Of a stretch of 64,000 bases of DNA, positions 32,861 through 44,673 are shown piece by piece; position 1 is the first letter of the stretch; each line of letters starts with the position of its first letter. The notes beneath the pieces are model-generated. The model was not told the origin of the DNA, did not search any database, and was given only the letters and a program-made list of their open reading frames with translations. The position numbers were made by a program, and so were the translations under genes. Where the stretch lies: NCBI RefSeq assembly GCF_943914565.1, contig NZ_CALUCN010000009.1:1-64000 (forward strand), given 5' to 3'. The stretch comes from an uncultured Tessaracoccus sp. (lineage in GTDB: Bacteria; Actinomycetota; Actinomycetes; Propionibacteriales; Propionibacteriaceae).

Positions 32861-34045
32861 TCAGCCCCTGACGACCTCGGCGAGGCGGTCGGCGCGGTCG
32901 GTACGCTCCCACGTGGCCGACGGCAGGTCTCGGCCGAAGTGGCCGTAGACGCTCACGTCGGCGTAGACGGGCCGCAGCAGGTCGAGGTCGTGGATGATCG
33001 CGGCGGGGCGGAGGTCGAAGACCTCGAGCACCGCCTGCTCGATCCGTTCCTCGGGCACGCGCCCGGTGCCGAAGGTGTCCACGGTGAACCCGACGGGCTC
33101 CGCGCGCCCGATCGCGTAGGCGACCTGGGCCTCGACCTTGTCGGCGAGTCCCGCGGCGACGATGTTCTTCGCCACCCAGCGCAGCGCGTACGCGGCCGAG
33201 CGGTCCACCTTCGACGGGTCCTTGCCGGAGAACGCGCCGCCACCGTGGCGGGCCATGCCGCCGTAGGTGTCGACGATGATCTTGCGGCCGGTGAGCCCGG
33301 CGTCGCCCATCGGGCCGCCGATCACGAACGTGCCGGTCGGGTTCACGAGGACCTCGGGCGCGGCGCCGCCGAAGCCGAAGGACTCGAGCACCCGTGCGAT
33401 GACGAGCCGCTCGAGGTCGGGGCGGATCCGCCGGTCCCGGTCCACGCCGGCGTCGTGCTGGGTGGAGACGAGGACTGTCTCGACGCCCTGCGGACGGCCG
33501 TCGTCGCCGTAGCGGACGCCGACCTGCGACTTGCCGTCGGGGCGGAGGTAGTCGATCTCGCCGCGGTGCCGCACCTCGGCGAGCCGCTCGGCGAGTCGGT
33601 GCGCGATCGCGATCGGAAGCGGCATGAGGCTCTCGGTCTCGTTGCAGGCGTAGCCGAACATCAGCCCTTGGTCGCCCGCGCCCTGCGCCGCGAAGCCGTC
33701 GACGTCGGTCGCGTCCTGCGCGCGGTCCACGCCTTGGGCGATGTCGGGAGACTGCGCGTCGAGCGCGACGGTGACGCCGCAGGACGCGCCGTCGAAGCCC
33801 ACCCTGGACGACGTGTAGCCGATCTCTGTGATGCGCTGGCGCACGATGTCGGGGATGTTGGCGTAGGCGGTGGTGGTCACCTCGCCGGCGACGACCACGA
33901 GGCCGGTGGTGATGAGGGTCTCGACGGCCACCCGGGCGCGGTGGTCCTGCTCGAGGAGGGCGTCGAGGATCGCGTCGGAGATCGAGTCCGCGATCTTGTC
34001 AGGGTGTCCTTCGGTGACCGATTCGGACGTGAACAGTCGGCTCAT
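32861..34045 (-). CDS. metK: S-adenosylmethionine synthetase
   Basis: A 394-residue enzyme making SAM from methionine and ATP. Signature stretches are SESVTEGHPDKIADSISDAILD at the start, GAGDQGLMFGYACNET (about 120) and the phosphate-binding GGGAFSGKDPSKVDRSAAY around 260. Length and order are standard. AAGGAG lies about 6 bases upstream of the ATG at 34045. The 102-bp leader between rpoZ and metK carries two similar stem-loops. coaBC, which commonly lies between rpoZ and metK in actinobacteria, is absent. Confidence 0.97.
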   Translation of the reverse strand: MSRLFTSESVTEGHPDKIADSISDAILDALLEQDHRARVAVETLITTGLVVVAGEVTTTAYANIPDIVRQRITEIGYTSSRVGFDGASCGVTVALDAQSPDIAQGVDRAQDATDVDGFAAQGAGDQGLMFGYACNETESLMPLPIAIAHRLAERLAEVRHRGEIDYLRPDGKSQVGVRYGDDGRPQGVETVLVSTQHDAGVDRDRRIRPDLERLVIARVLESFGFGGAAPEVLVNPTGTFVIGGPMGDAGLTGRKIIVDTYGGMARHGGGAFSGKDPSKVDRSAAYALRWVAKNIVAAGLADKVEAQVAYAIGRAEPVGFTVDTFGTGRVPEERIEQAVLEVFDLRPAAIIHDLDLLRPVYADVSVYGHFGRDLPSATWERTDRADRLAEVVRG

Positions 34046-34058
34046 GGGAGCTCCTTCT

Positions 34059-34104
34059 GCGGCGACAAGCCGCTCCTTGATTTTTCCGGCGGCAACAAGC
34101 CGCC
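34059..34104 (-). promoter_or_regulatory. Twin stem-loops in the metK leader
   Basis: On the metK-sense RNA, a first hairpin GGCGGC-UUGUU-GCCGCC (34104-34088) is followed after 14 bases by a second, GCGGC-UUGUC-GCCGC (34073-34059). Both have a 5-base UUGUY loop and the same core stem. The second ends 13 bases before the ATG, beside the AAGGAG ribosome site. They match no SAM riboswitch class I know. Confidence 0.5.
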
Positions 34105-34147
34105 CAACCCGACCAGGCGTCGGGAGCGTGTGGGACCCGACGTGGGG

Positions 34148-34561
34148 TCAGGAAGCGGAGCCCTCCTCGCCCTCGGGCGCCTCGGTGGTGGCCTCGTCGG
34201 CCTGGGCCTCCTCGGCGTCGGCGAAGGGGTTCACGAAGTCAAACGTCGCGTCGTCGACGGGGGCCTGCTGGGCCTCGGCCTCGGGGTCGAACTCGTTGTA
34301 CTGCAGCAGGCCGGCGTCGACCTCGCGGAGCGCGATGCTGAGCGGCTTGTCCTCGGGCGCGGCCGAGACGAGCGGGCCGACGTTCTCGAGGAGGCCCTCA
34401 CCGAGCTGCGAGTAGTAGGCGTTGATCTGGCGGGCGCGCTTGGCCGCGAACAGGACCAGACGGTACTTGGAGTCGACGTGGTCCAGGAGGTCGTCGACGG
34501 ACGGGTTGGTGATGCCTTCAGCGGTGTTCAATGAGGTGACCTTCTGCTCGGGTGTGATCAC
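34148..34561 (-). CDS. rpoZ: RNA polymerase omega subunit
   Basis: A small subunit (137 residues from the GTG at 34561) that helps RNA polymerase assembly. EGITNPSVDDLLDHVDSKYRLVLFAAKRARQINAYYSQL and KPLSIALREVDAGLL are the family core. The C-terminal 40 residues are unusually acidic and low in complexity (many Ala, Glu, Asp). The GTG start overlaps the gmk stop (GTGA); a TTG at 34531 with AAGG upstream is an equally possible start and would give a more usual N-terminus. Confidence 0.92.
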   Translation of the reverse strand: MITPEQKVTSLNTAEGITNPSVDDLLDHVDSKYRLVLFAAKRARQINAYYSQLGEGLLENVGPLVSAAPEDKPLSIALREVDAGLLQYNEFDPEAEAQQAPVDDATFDFVNPFADAEEAQADEATTEAPEGEEGSAS

Positions 34562-35112
34562 AATCCCAGCAAGCCTACCAAAGCGTCGACGGTTTCCTCG
34601 AGCCGCGCGTTCACGATGACGTGGTCGGCCTCCCCCTGCGCGGCGAGTTCGGTCCGGGCGGTCTCGAGCCGGCGGGCGCGCGTCGCCTCGTCCTCCGTGC
34701 CGCGCCCCACGAGCCGGTGGACGAGCTCCTCCCACGACGGCGGCGCGAGGAACACGAGCTGCGCCGTCGGCATGTGCGCCTTGACCTGGCGGGCGCCCTG
34801 GAGGTCGATCTCGAGGACCACGTGCCGGCCGTCCGCGATCGCCCGGTCGACGGGGCCACGGGGGGTGCCGTAGCGGTGCACCCCGTGCACCACGGCCCAC
34901 TCGAGGAGCTGGTCCTCGGCCACCAGCTGGTCGAAGCGCTCGTCGTCGACGAAGTGGTAGCTCACGCCGTCGACCTCCCCCGGGCGCGGCGGGCGGGTGG
35001 TGCAGGAGATGGAGTAGAACGGTTCGGGGTGGGATGCACGGAGCCGAGCACAGACGGTACCTTTCCCGACTGCGCTCGGCCCCGAGATGATCCAGAGGTT
35101 CGGCTGGGGCAT
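34558..35112 (-). CDS. gmk: Guanylate kinase
   Basis: A 184-residue kinase phosphorylating GMP to GDP. The P-loop SGPSAVGKGTV is at residue 10; SISCTTRPPRPGEVDGVSYHF is the GMP-binding segment, and EWAVVHGVHRYGTP and LEIDLQGARQVK follow. The ATG at 35112 is taken as start; a GTG one codon earlier is possible. The Shine-Dalgarno sequence is weak. It lies 17 bp after mihF and overlaps rpoZ by 4 bases. Confidence 0.95.
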   Translation of the reverse strand: MPQPNLWIISGPSAVGKGTVCARLRASHPEPFYSISCTTRPPRPGEVDGVSYHFVDDERFDQLVAEDQLLEWAVVHGVHRYGTPRGPVDRAIADGRHVVLEIDLQGARQVKAHMPTAQLVFLAPPSWEELVHRLVGRGTEDEATRARRLETARTELAAQGEADHVIVNARLEETVDALVGLLGL

Positions 35113-35129
35113 CACCCCAGCCTAGGGGA

Positions 35130-35441
35130 TCAGGAGAAGAACGTCCCCAACCGATCGATCTGGTGACGTCCGAGTCCACGGACCCGACGGTTGGGCGAGA
35201 TGTCGGCGGACTCGAGGATCTCGTTGGCGCGGGTCACGCCGATGCGCGGCACTGCACGCAGCAGGTCCACGACCTTGATCCGCGACAACACCTCGTCGCC
35301 CTGGGCCTTCGCCAGGGCATCCATGAACGTGAGCTCCTGGTTCTTGATCTTGTCCTTGAGCTCTGCGCGAGTGCGGCGGGCCTCCGTGGCGGACGCACGG
35401 GCCGCGGCGAGCTGCTCGGTGCTGAGTTTGGGGATCGCCAT
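35130..35441 (-). CDS. mihF: Actinobacterial integration host factor MihF
   Basis: A 103-residue nucleoid-associated DNA-binding protein unrelated in sequence to E. coli IHF. The N-terminal half is one long basic helix (EQLAAARASATEARRTRAELKDKIKNQ). The C-terminal half is the helix-two-turn-helix region VVDLLRAVPRIGVTRANEILESADISPNRRVRGLGRHQIDRL. GGAG lies just before the ATG. It usually sits between the pyr genes and gmk, as here, and is essential in mycobacteria. Confidence 0.95.
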   Translation of the reverse strand: MAIPKLSTEQLAAARASATEARRTRAELKDKIKNQELTFMDALAKAQGDEVLSRIKVVDLLRAVPRIGVTRANEILESADISPNRRVRGLGRHQIDRLGTFFS

Positions 35442-35516
35442 GGGTTCTCCAATCCTCGGTGAGGCGAGTGTCGTTGATTTGTGAACGGACCATTGAAAAT
35501 CCGCTGACGCCCAACG

Positions 35517-36341
35517 TTAGCGGGTGTGGGGCTCGCAGTGAAACACCAATTGCGCAAACCGTGCAGCCAATTCGTCGCGTCCCCCGCCGATCACCTGCCG
35601 GCTCGACGTCGGCAGCACGAGCGGCAGGGCCGATCCGAACACCGTCGCGAGGTCCCCCATGGTGGCGCCCTGGGCCCCGATGCCCGGCGCGAGGATCGAG
35701 CCATTGAAGCCCGTCGGGTCCGCGCCCAGGTCGCGCTGCGTCGCGCCGAGCACCACGCCCAGCAGCCCGTCGTGGGTGGCGTTCAGCGTGGTCAGCTCGT
35801 CGATGACGTGCTGGGCCACGCTGCCGCCGTCGCCGACCGTGGCCGTCTGGACCGCGCCCCCGTCGGGGTTGGAGGTGCGTGCGAGGACGTAGACGCCCCG
35901 ACGGTGGTCCCGCGCCAGCTCGAACGCCGGCGCGAGTGCCCCGACGCCCAGGTACGGGCTCACCGTGATCGCTTCGGCGGCGAGCGGTGCGTCGTCGGCG
36001 AGGTAGGCCTCGGCGTAGCCGCGCATCGAGGAGCCGATGTCTCCACGCTTGACGTCGAGGATCGACAGGGCGCCGGCGTCTCGGATGTCCGCGAGCACCT
36101 GCTCGAGCACCGCGATGCCGCGGGCACCGAACGGCTCGAAGAACGCCGACTGCGGCTTGAACACCGCAGCCCGCTCCCCCAGCTCCTCGACGACGCCGCG
36201 GGCCACGCGCTCGAGCCCGGCCACGTCGTGGCTTTCGCCCCAGGCGTCGAGGACGCTGGGCATCGGGTCGATGCCGACGCACAGGGCGCCGCGGGCCTCG
36301 CAGACGGCCGCCAGTCGTTCGCGGTAGGTGGCCTCGCTCAT
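35517..36341 (-). CDS. pyrF: Orotidine-5'-phosphate decarboxylase
   Basis: A 274-residue enzyme converting OMP to UMP, the last step of de novo UMP synthesis. It is the longer actinobacterial type: CVGIDPMPSVLDAWG, VFKPQSAFFEPFG and the catalytic LDVKRGDIGSSMRGYAEAYL are present. VSPYLGVGALAPAFE and ILAPGIGAQGA close the barrel. The ATG overlaps the pyrD stop (ATGA). A 75-bp gap separates it from mihF. Confidence 0.95.
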   Translation of the reverse strand: MSEATYRERLAAVCEARGALCVGIDPMPSVLDAWGESHDVAGLERVARGVVEELGERAAVFKPQSAFFEPFGARGIAVLEQVLADIRDAGALSILDVKRGDIGSSMRGYAEAYLADDAPLAAEAITVSPYLGVGALAPAFELARDHRRGVYVLARTSNPDGGAVQTATVGDGGSVAQHVIDELTTLNATHDGLLGVVLGATQRDLGADPTGFNGSILAPGIGAQGATMGDLATVFGSALPLVLPTSSRQVIGGGRDELAARFAQLVFHCEPHTR

Positions 36342-37359
36342 GCCCGTCCCCACTCGTGGATGCCGCGCACGAGCGCCGGTCCCTCGTAGATGAAGCCGGT
36401 GTAGAGCTGCACGAGGTTGGCGCCGGCGTCGAACATCCGGTGCGCGTCGCGGGGCGTGAGGATGCCGCCGACGCCCATCACGGGCCGGTCGAGCAGGGTT
36501 CGGACGGCCTCGACGAATCGCAGGGCGCGCGACGTGAGCGGAGCACCGCTCAGTCCGCCGGTCTCGGCGGCGACGGCCCGGTCCTCTGGCGCCACGTGGT
36601 CGCGCGCCAGGGTGGTGTTCGTCGCGATGACGCCAGCGACGTCGGTGCCGCGCACCACGGCGAGGACCTCCTCGAGTTCGGGGCGGTCCATGTCCGGGGC
36701 GAGCTTCACGAAGATCGGCGGGGCGTCGTCGTGGCCCGTCAGCTGCGTCAGCAGCCGCTCGAGGTGCTGCGCGCCCTGGAGACGCCGCAGGCCCGGGGTG
36801 TTCGGGCTCGAGACGTTCACGGCCACGTAGTCGGCGTACGGCGCGACGTGGTCCAGGGCCTCCACGTAGTCCTCGACCGCCTGGTCGAGCGGCACGACCT
36901 TGGACTTCCCGATCGAGATCCCGAGCGGGATGCCGGTGGCACGGTTGCCGCGACGGACCCCCAGGCCGCGGAGCCGCTCGGCGAGGGCCTCGGCGCCGGC
37001 GTTGTTGAAGCCCATGCGGTTGACGATGCCGCGCGAGGCGGGCGCGCGGAACAGCCGCGGTCTCGGGTTGCCGGGCTGTGGCCGGGCGGTCACGGTGCCG
37101 AGCTCGGCGAAGCCGAAGCCGAGGTGCGCCCAGGCGCGGGCGGCGATGCCGTCCTTGTCGAGGCCCGCCGCGACGCCCACCCGGTTGGGGAACCGGATGC
37201 CGGCGACCTCGACGGGCGAGGCCTCCGTCGCACGGCCCCTCGCGGGCAGCGCGCCCAAGGTGTGGATCATCGTCTCGTGGATCCACTCCGGGTCGGTGCG
37301 GAACATGACCTCGCGCACGACGCGGTAGCCGTCGCGGAGCAGGTGCGTGGCGACGCGCA

Positions 37360-37360
<1 letters not shown>
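36338..37360 (-). CDS. pyrD: Dihydroorotate dehydrogenase (quinone), class 2
   Basis: A 340-residue flavoenzyme oxidising dihydroorotate to orotate and passing electrons to the quinone pool. The N-terminal helix pair LLRDGYRVVREVMFRTDPEWIHETM is the membrane-association extension of class 2. The FMN core includes GVAAGLDKDGIAARAW, NRMGFNNAGAEAL, NVSSPNTPGLRRLQ and GVGGILTPRDAH. The ATG shares one base with the carB stop (TGATG). The class 2 type ties pyrimidine synthesis to respiration. Confidence 0.95.
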
Positions 37361-40658
<3,298 letters not shown>

Positions 40659-40659
<1 letters not shown>

Positions 40660-41123
40660 CAGGCGTCCTCTCGCTCGGACAGGTGGGCGTGCAGGCGTTC
40701 GAGCGCCTGCTGGGCATCGTCGCCGGGCACGATCGCGCCCTGCAACGGCCCGTGGGCGCGCAGGTGGCGCGCGAGTGCGCGGGTGTCGACGTCGCGGATG
40801 CCGACGATCCCATCGGCTGTGAGCGCCTCGTCGAGGCTGCGCGTCGCGCGGAAGTTCGACGGTCTGGGCGCCGGGTCGCGCACCACGACCCCGGCGGCCT
40901 GGATCTCCGGGGAGCGGCCGTCCTCGTCGTTCCACCCGGTGTTGCCGATGTGCGGGGTGGTGAACGCGACGATCCGGCCTGACGCTTCGGGGTCGGTGAG
41001 CGACTCCTGGTACCCGGACATGCCGCTGTCGACGTGCAGTGGCCCGAAGCGCTCCCCCTCCGCCCCGAACCTCGAACCAACGAACGTGCGACCGTCCTCC
41101 AGGACCAGGATCGCCTGACTCAT
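40659..41123 (-). CDS. carA: Carbamoyl-phosphate synthase small subunit, N-terminal domain only (no glutaminase)
   Basis: The 154-residue product matches only the N-terminal domain of CarA: AILVLEDGRTFVGSRFGAEG, the conserved VDSGMSGYQESLTDPEASGRIVAFTTPHIGNTGWN, and DTRALARHLRAHGPLQGAIVPGD. A normal CarA has about 370-390 residues; the class I amidotransferase domain with its nucleophile Cys (FGICLGHQ-type) and His/Glu pair is missing altogether. The stop codon overlaps the carB ATG, so there is no room for it. The end looks clean, not shifted: the carB ribosome site is intact. The ATG at 41123 with GGAGG upstream is preferred over one at 41138 that overlaps nusB. Confidence 0.9.
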
Positions 41124-41134
41124 GTGGGCCTCCG

Positions 41135-41560
41135 TCATTCAGCGGTGCGATTCCGCACGGCCGATGCGAGCATGCCGTGCAGGAAGGCTGGCGACTCGTC
41201 GGTCGACAGCCAGGATGCGAGCTCGATCGCCTCCGAGAGTACGACCGCGGCCGGGGTGTCGGTGTGGTCGATCTCAAAGACGGCGATGCGGGCGAGGGTG
41301 CGGTCGACGCGCGGCATACGCTGGATGTTCCAGCCCTTCGCGCAGGCCGCGTCCACGCGCGCGTCGATCGCCTCGCGGTGCGTCTCGACCCCCTCGACGA
41401 TGGCGACCGTGAGCGGTCGCAGGGGGCCGTCGCCCTCCACCCGGTACTGGGCGAGGACGTCCGAGGGCGGACACTCGCGCAGGTCGGCCTGGAACAGGAT
41501 GTCCAGGGCCGCCTTGCGCGCCTTCGTCCTCGTGGAGAAGTGTGGGTCGACGTCCTCCAC
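41135..41560 (-). CDS. nusB: Transcription antitermination factor NusB
   Basis: A 141-residue all-helical protein that binds boxA RNA with NusE (S10) in rRNA antitermination. STRTKARKAALDILFQADLRE, WNIQRMPRVDRTLARIAVFEI and the C-terminal SEAIELASWLSTDESPAFLHGMLASAVR are diagnostic. The start is GTG at 41560, 2 bp after the efp stop. In many actinobacteria pyrR, pyrB and pyrC follow; here carA follows directly after 11 bp. Confidence 0.95.
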   Translation of the reverse strand: MEDVDPHFSTRTKARKAALDILFQADLRECPPSDVLAQYRVEGDGPLRPLTVAIVEGVETHREAIDARVDAACAKGWNIQRMPRVDRTLARIAVFEIDHTDTPAAVVLSEAIELASWLSTDESPAFLHGMLASAVRNRTAE

Positions 41561-41562
41561 GG

Positions 41563-42126
41563 TCAGACGCGACCGAGGTAGGAACCGTCGCGGGTGTCGA
41601 CCTTGACGCGCTCGCCCTGGGTGATGAACAGCGGGACCTGGATCTCCTTGCCGGTCTCGAGCGTCGCGGGCTTGGTGCCGCCGGTCGAGCGGTCGCCCTG
41701 CAGGCCGGGCTCGGTGTAGGTGATCTCGAGCTCGACCGACGCGGGGAGCTCGACGAACAGCGGCGTGCCCTCGTGGAGGGCGACGATCGCGTCCTGGTTC
41801 TCCAGCATGTAGTCCTTGGCGTCGCCGACGGTGGCCTCGGGGACGTAGATCTGGTCAAACGTGGTGTTGTCCATGAACACGTAGTCGGTGCCGTCGATGT
41901 AGAGGTACTGCATCTCGCGGCGGTCCACGGTGGCCATGTCGACCTTCGTGTCGGCGGGGAACGTCTTGTCGACGGTCTTGCCGGACAGGACGGCCTTGAG
42001 CTTCGATCGCACGACGGTGTTGCCCTTGCCCGGCTTGTGGTGCTGGAACCACTGCACCTGCCAGAGCTGGCCGTCGAGGTTGAGGACCATGCCGTTCTTC
42101 AGATCGTTGGTGGATACGGAAACCAC
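41563..42126 (-). CDS. efp: Elongation factor P
   Basis: A 187-residue translation factor that rescues ribosomes stalled at polyproline. NDLKNGMVLNLDGQLWQVQWFQHHKPGKGNTVVRSKLK holds the loop with the tip Lys of PGKG. The OB domains follow with DYMLENQDAIVALHEGTPLFVELPASVELEITYTEPG and the C-terminal IQVPLFITQGERVKVDTRDGSYLGRV. The start is GTG at 42126 with GAAAGG 7 bases upstream. It heads the efp-nusB-car-pyr run, about 190 bp from the divergent CsbD gene. Confidence 0.96.
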   Translation of the reverse strand: MVSVSTNDLKNGMVLNLDGQLWQVQWFQHHKPGKGNTVVRSKLKAVLSGKTVDKTFPADTKVDMATVDRREMQYLYIDGTDYVFMDNTTFDQIYVPEATVGDAKDYMLENQDAIVALHEGTPLFVELPASVELEITYTEPGLQGDRSTGGTKPATLETGKEIQVPLFITQGERVKVDTRDGSYLGRV

Positions 42127-42316
42127 GTGTGTACCTTTCGTTCGCGGCCCGATGATGGCCACAGTGCAGTCTAGTGGGAAAGACGCAGAGCGTGGAACGC
42201 GCGGGTCCCGGGCAGGTGACGGCGGCACGGGCTTCGCTCGGAGCCCCGTGGCGCGCAGTGGGCTTTGCTAGCGTGGACGGCGTCCCAGTCATCCACAGCA
42301 GAAAGGGGTATCCCAC

Positions 42317-42517
42317 ATGGGTTTCGACGACAAGCTCAAGGGCAAGGCCGAGGAGCTCAAGGGCCAGGCGAAGGAAGGGCTCGGTGACGCCACCGGCAAC
42401 GACCAGATGCAGGCCGACGGCAAGCTCGACCAGGCCAAGGGCAAGCTGAAGGAGGGCGTCGAGAACATCAAGGACAAGGTGTCCGAGAAGTTCAACGACG
42501 CCTCCGACAACAAGTGA
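42317..42517 (+). CDS. CsbD-family stress protein
   Basis: A 66-residue, very hydrophilic, charged helical protein of the CsbD family: MGFDDKLKGKAEELKGQAKEGLGDATGNDQMQADGKLDQAKGKLKE. Members are general-stress proteins of unknown mechanism. AAAGGGG lies 8 bases upstream of the ATG. It is the only plus-strand gene in a long minus-strand stretch. The 190 bp between efp and this gene hold a GC-rich imperfect hairpin and a TAGCGT hexamer but nothing else I can support. Confidence 0.88.
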   Translation: MGFDDKLKGKAEELKGQAKEGLGDATGNDQMQADGKLDQAKGKLKEGVENIKDKVSEKFNDASDNK

Positions 42518-42546
42518 TCGACTGAGCCGGTACCCCCGTCAGTCGA
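42518..42546. terminator. Stem-loop between convergent csbD and lutC
   Basis: TCGACTGA and TCAGTCGA form a perfect 8-bp stem with a 13-base loop, beginning at the base after the csbD stop codon. The right arm covers the lutC stop. It could end transcription from either side, but lacks a U tract. Confidence 0.4.
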
Positions 42547-43189
42547 CGAGGATCATCGTCAGCTGGCGGGGGCCGTGCACCCCCTCCACGCGCGAGAGCT
42601 CGATGTCGCTCGTCGCGCTTCCTCCGGACAGCCACGTGATCGGCCGCCGTGCGTCGACGGCCTCCCGGAGCCGGGCGATCCCCTCCGGCACGTCACTCAC
42701 CACCTGCTCGGCCCGCACCACACAGACGTGACGATCAGGCAGCAGCGTCAGCGCCCTCCGGCCCTGGTCCGGGCCGTGGTCGAGGGCAATCGTTCCCGAG
42801 TCCGCCATCGCGACGGCGGCGCCGGTGACGACGGTGTCGATGCCGTTCAGCGTCGCGTGGTCGAGCGGCGGGTCGTCGCGGTGCACCGTCGCGTCGGTGC
42901 CCTCGATGGCCTCGACCCACGCGGGATCGAGCCCGTCGGGCACGACACACGAGCGGGTGCCGAGGTGGCGCAGCTCGTCTGCAATCGCGCGGGCCACCTC
43001 GTCGGGCCGCACGCGCAGCACGCGGGCCTTGTAGTCCTCGACCTTCTCGACCAGGTCGGCCAAGATGTCCTCGGTGCCGAGGGCAGCGCCGTAGGTCCAC
43101 GTGGACGGCACGTCCTTCAGCGGTTCGCGCTCCTCCACGTCGGCCAGGGCCGTGCGGATCCTCGTGAGGATCGTCTCCTTCGCGCTCAT
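42539..43189 (-). CDS. lutC: LutC-type lactate utilisation protein (LUD domain)
   Basis: A 216-residue LUD-domain protein, third part of the LutABC complex that oxidises L-lactate to pyruvate. ETILTRIRTALADVEEREPLKDVP begins it. Family features are VVTGAAVAMADSGTIALDHGPDQGRRALTLLPDRHVCVV and ITWLSGGSATSDIELSRVEGVHGPRQL. The ATG at 43189 overlaps the lutB stop (ATGA). Its precise role in the complex is not settled. Confidence 0.9.
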   Translation of the reverse strand: MSAKETILTRIRTALADVEEREPLKDVPSTWTYGAALGTEDILADLVEKVEDYKARVLRVRPDEVARAIADELRHLGTRSCVVPDGLDPAWVEAIEGTDATVHRDDPPLDHATLNGIDTVVTGAAVAMADSGTIALDHGPDQGRRALTLLPDRHVCVVRAEQVVSDVPEGIARLREAVDARRPITWLSGGSATSDIELSRVEGVHGPRQLTMILVD

Positions 43190-44673
43190 CGGTTGCCCCT
43201 TTCCTTCTTCCACCAGTCACGGAACGTCTGCTTCGGCAGCGGCGGCACGTCGCGCTCGGCCGTCCACCGGTTGGCGAGCGGCACCACCGGCAGCTTGCCG
43301 ATCCACCGCTTCCCGAACACCCGTCCGGCGAGCTTGGAACCCTGCTGCACGAGGCCCAGGTGCTTGCCGTCGTTCATCACCCAGCCAGCGCCCTTCATGA
43401 GCCCCTGCTCGATGCGCGGGCGCTGCTTGGTCTTGTACTCGGCCACCCGTCGGCGTTGGTCGACGAGGATGTCGGTGAACGGGATCCTGACCGGGCACAC
43501 CTCGTTGCACGCGCCGCACAGCGACGACGCGAACGGCAGCGCCTGGTCCACCTTCGACGTGATGCCGCGCAGCTGCGGGTTGAGGATCGCGCCGATCGGG
43601 CCCGGGTACGGCGAGCCGTAGGCGTGGCCGCCGGCGCGCTCGTAGACCGGGCAGATGTTCAGGCACGCCGAGCAGCGAATGCAGCGCAACGCCGCGCGTC
43701 CCAGCTGGTCGGCCAGCACGTCGGTGCGGCCGTTGTCGAGCAGCACGACGTGGAGGTCCTGGGGGCCGTCCCCCTCGCGCACACCCGTCCACATCGACGT
43801 GTAGGGATTCATCCGCTCCCCCGTCGACGAACGCGGCAGCAGCTTGAGGAACACCTCGAGGTCCTCGAACGTCGGCAGGACCTTCTCGATGCCCACGACG
43901 CTCACGAGCGTCTCGGGCAGCGTGAGGCACATCCGGCCGTTGCCCTCCGACTCGACGATGACGAGCGTGCCGGTCTCCGCGACGATGAAGTTGCCGCCCG
44001 AGACAGCCATCTTCGCGCGCAGGAACTTCTCCCTGAGGTGCAGGCGCGCGGCGGCGGTGAGCTCGGTCGGTTCGTCGGACATGTTCGCCGGCGCCGGCCG
44101 GCCGTAGCGGGCCATCTCGCGTTCGAAGATCTCGCGGACCTCGGTGCGGTTGCGGTGGATCGCGGGCACGAGGATGTGCGACGGCAGGTCATGGCCCAGC
44201 TGCACGATGAGCTCGGCGAGGTCGGTCTCCCAGGCGGCGATGCCGCGGGCCTCGAGGTACTCGTTGAGGTCGGTCTCCTGGGTGGCCATCGACTTGATCT
44301 TCACCACCTCGTCGACGCCCTTGGCGACGGCGATGCTGCCGACGATCTCGTTGGCCTCCTGCGCGTCCCGGGCCCAGTGCACGGTGATGCCTGCGGCGGT
44401 CATGGCCGCCTCGGCCTGCTCGAGGTAGGTGTCGAGGTGGCGTCCAACGCGGTCCTTGATTTCCTTCGCGGCGGTGCGGAGCTCCTCCCAGTTCGGCACC
44501 TCGGAGGCGCGCAGCGCGCGCTTGGCGCGGATCGTGTGCGTCGCGTGGTGCAGGTTCTTGCGCTGGACGGTCTTGCCCAGCTCGGTCTTCACGGCCTTCG
44601 GGAACGGCGGGATGCCGAGCCACGCGCCCTCGGGCGGGGCGGGCGTGCGACGGGCGGGGGTGGACGTGGTCAT
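43186..44673 (-). CDS. lutB: LutB-type iron-sulfur lactate dehydrogenase subunit
   Basis: A 495-residue iron-sulfur protein. The N-terminal LUD domain (about 70-300) includes VKIKSMATQETDLNEYL, GNFIVAETGTLVIVESEGNGRMC and PEHIVTVVGIEKVLP-like sequence. Two 4Fe-4S motifs follow: CIRCSACLNICPVY near residue 335 and CGACNEVCPVRIPF near 390. The C-terminal arm is basic with aromatic residues. The ATG at 44673 overlaps the lutA stop (ATGA). With LutA and LutC it should oxidise lactate and pass electrons to quinone. Confidence 0.93.
   Translation of the reverse strand: MTTSTPARRTPAPPEGAWLGIPPFPKAVKTELGKTVQRKNLHHATHTIRAKRALRASEVPNWEELRTAAKEIKDRVGRHLDTYLEQAEAAMTAAGITVHWARDAQEANEIVGSIAVAKGVDEVVKIKSMATQETDLNEYLEARGIAAWETDLAELIVQLGHDLPSHILVPAIHRNRTEVREIFEREMARYGRPAPANMSDEPTELTAAARLHLREKFLRAKMAVSGGNFIVAETGTLVIVESEGNGRMCLTLPETLVSVVGIEKVLPTFEDLEVFLKLLPRSSTGERMNPYTSMWTGVREGDGPQDLHVVLLDNGRTDVLADQLGRAALRCIRCSACLNICPVYERAGGHAYGSPYPGPIGAILNPQLRGITSKVDQALPFASSLCGACNEVCPVRIPFTDILVDQRRRVAEYKTKQRPRIEQGLMKGAGWVMNDGKHLGLVQQGSKLAGRVFGKRWIGKLPVVPLANRWTAERDVPPLPKQTFRDWWKKERGNR

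Noticed and set aside
34046..34147. SAM riboswitch upstream of metK
   Set aside because: The two simple hairpins do not form the junctions or pseudoknots of the SAM classes I know. Kept as an unclassified leader element.
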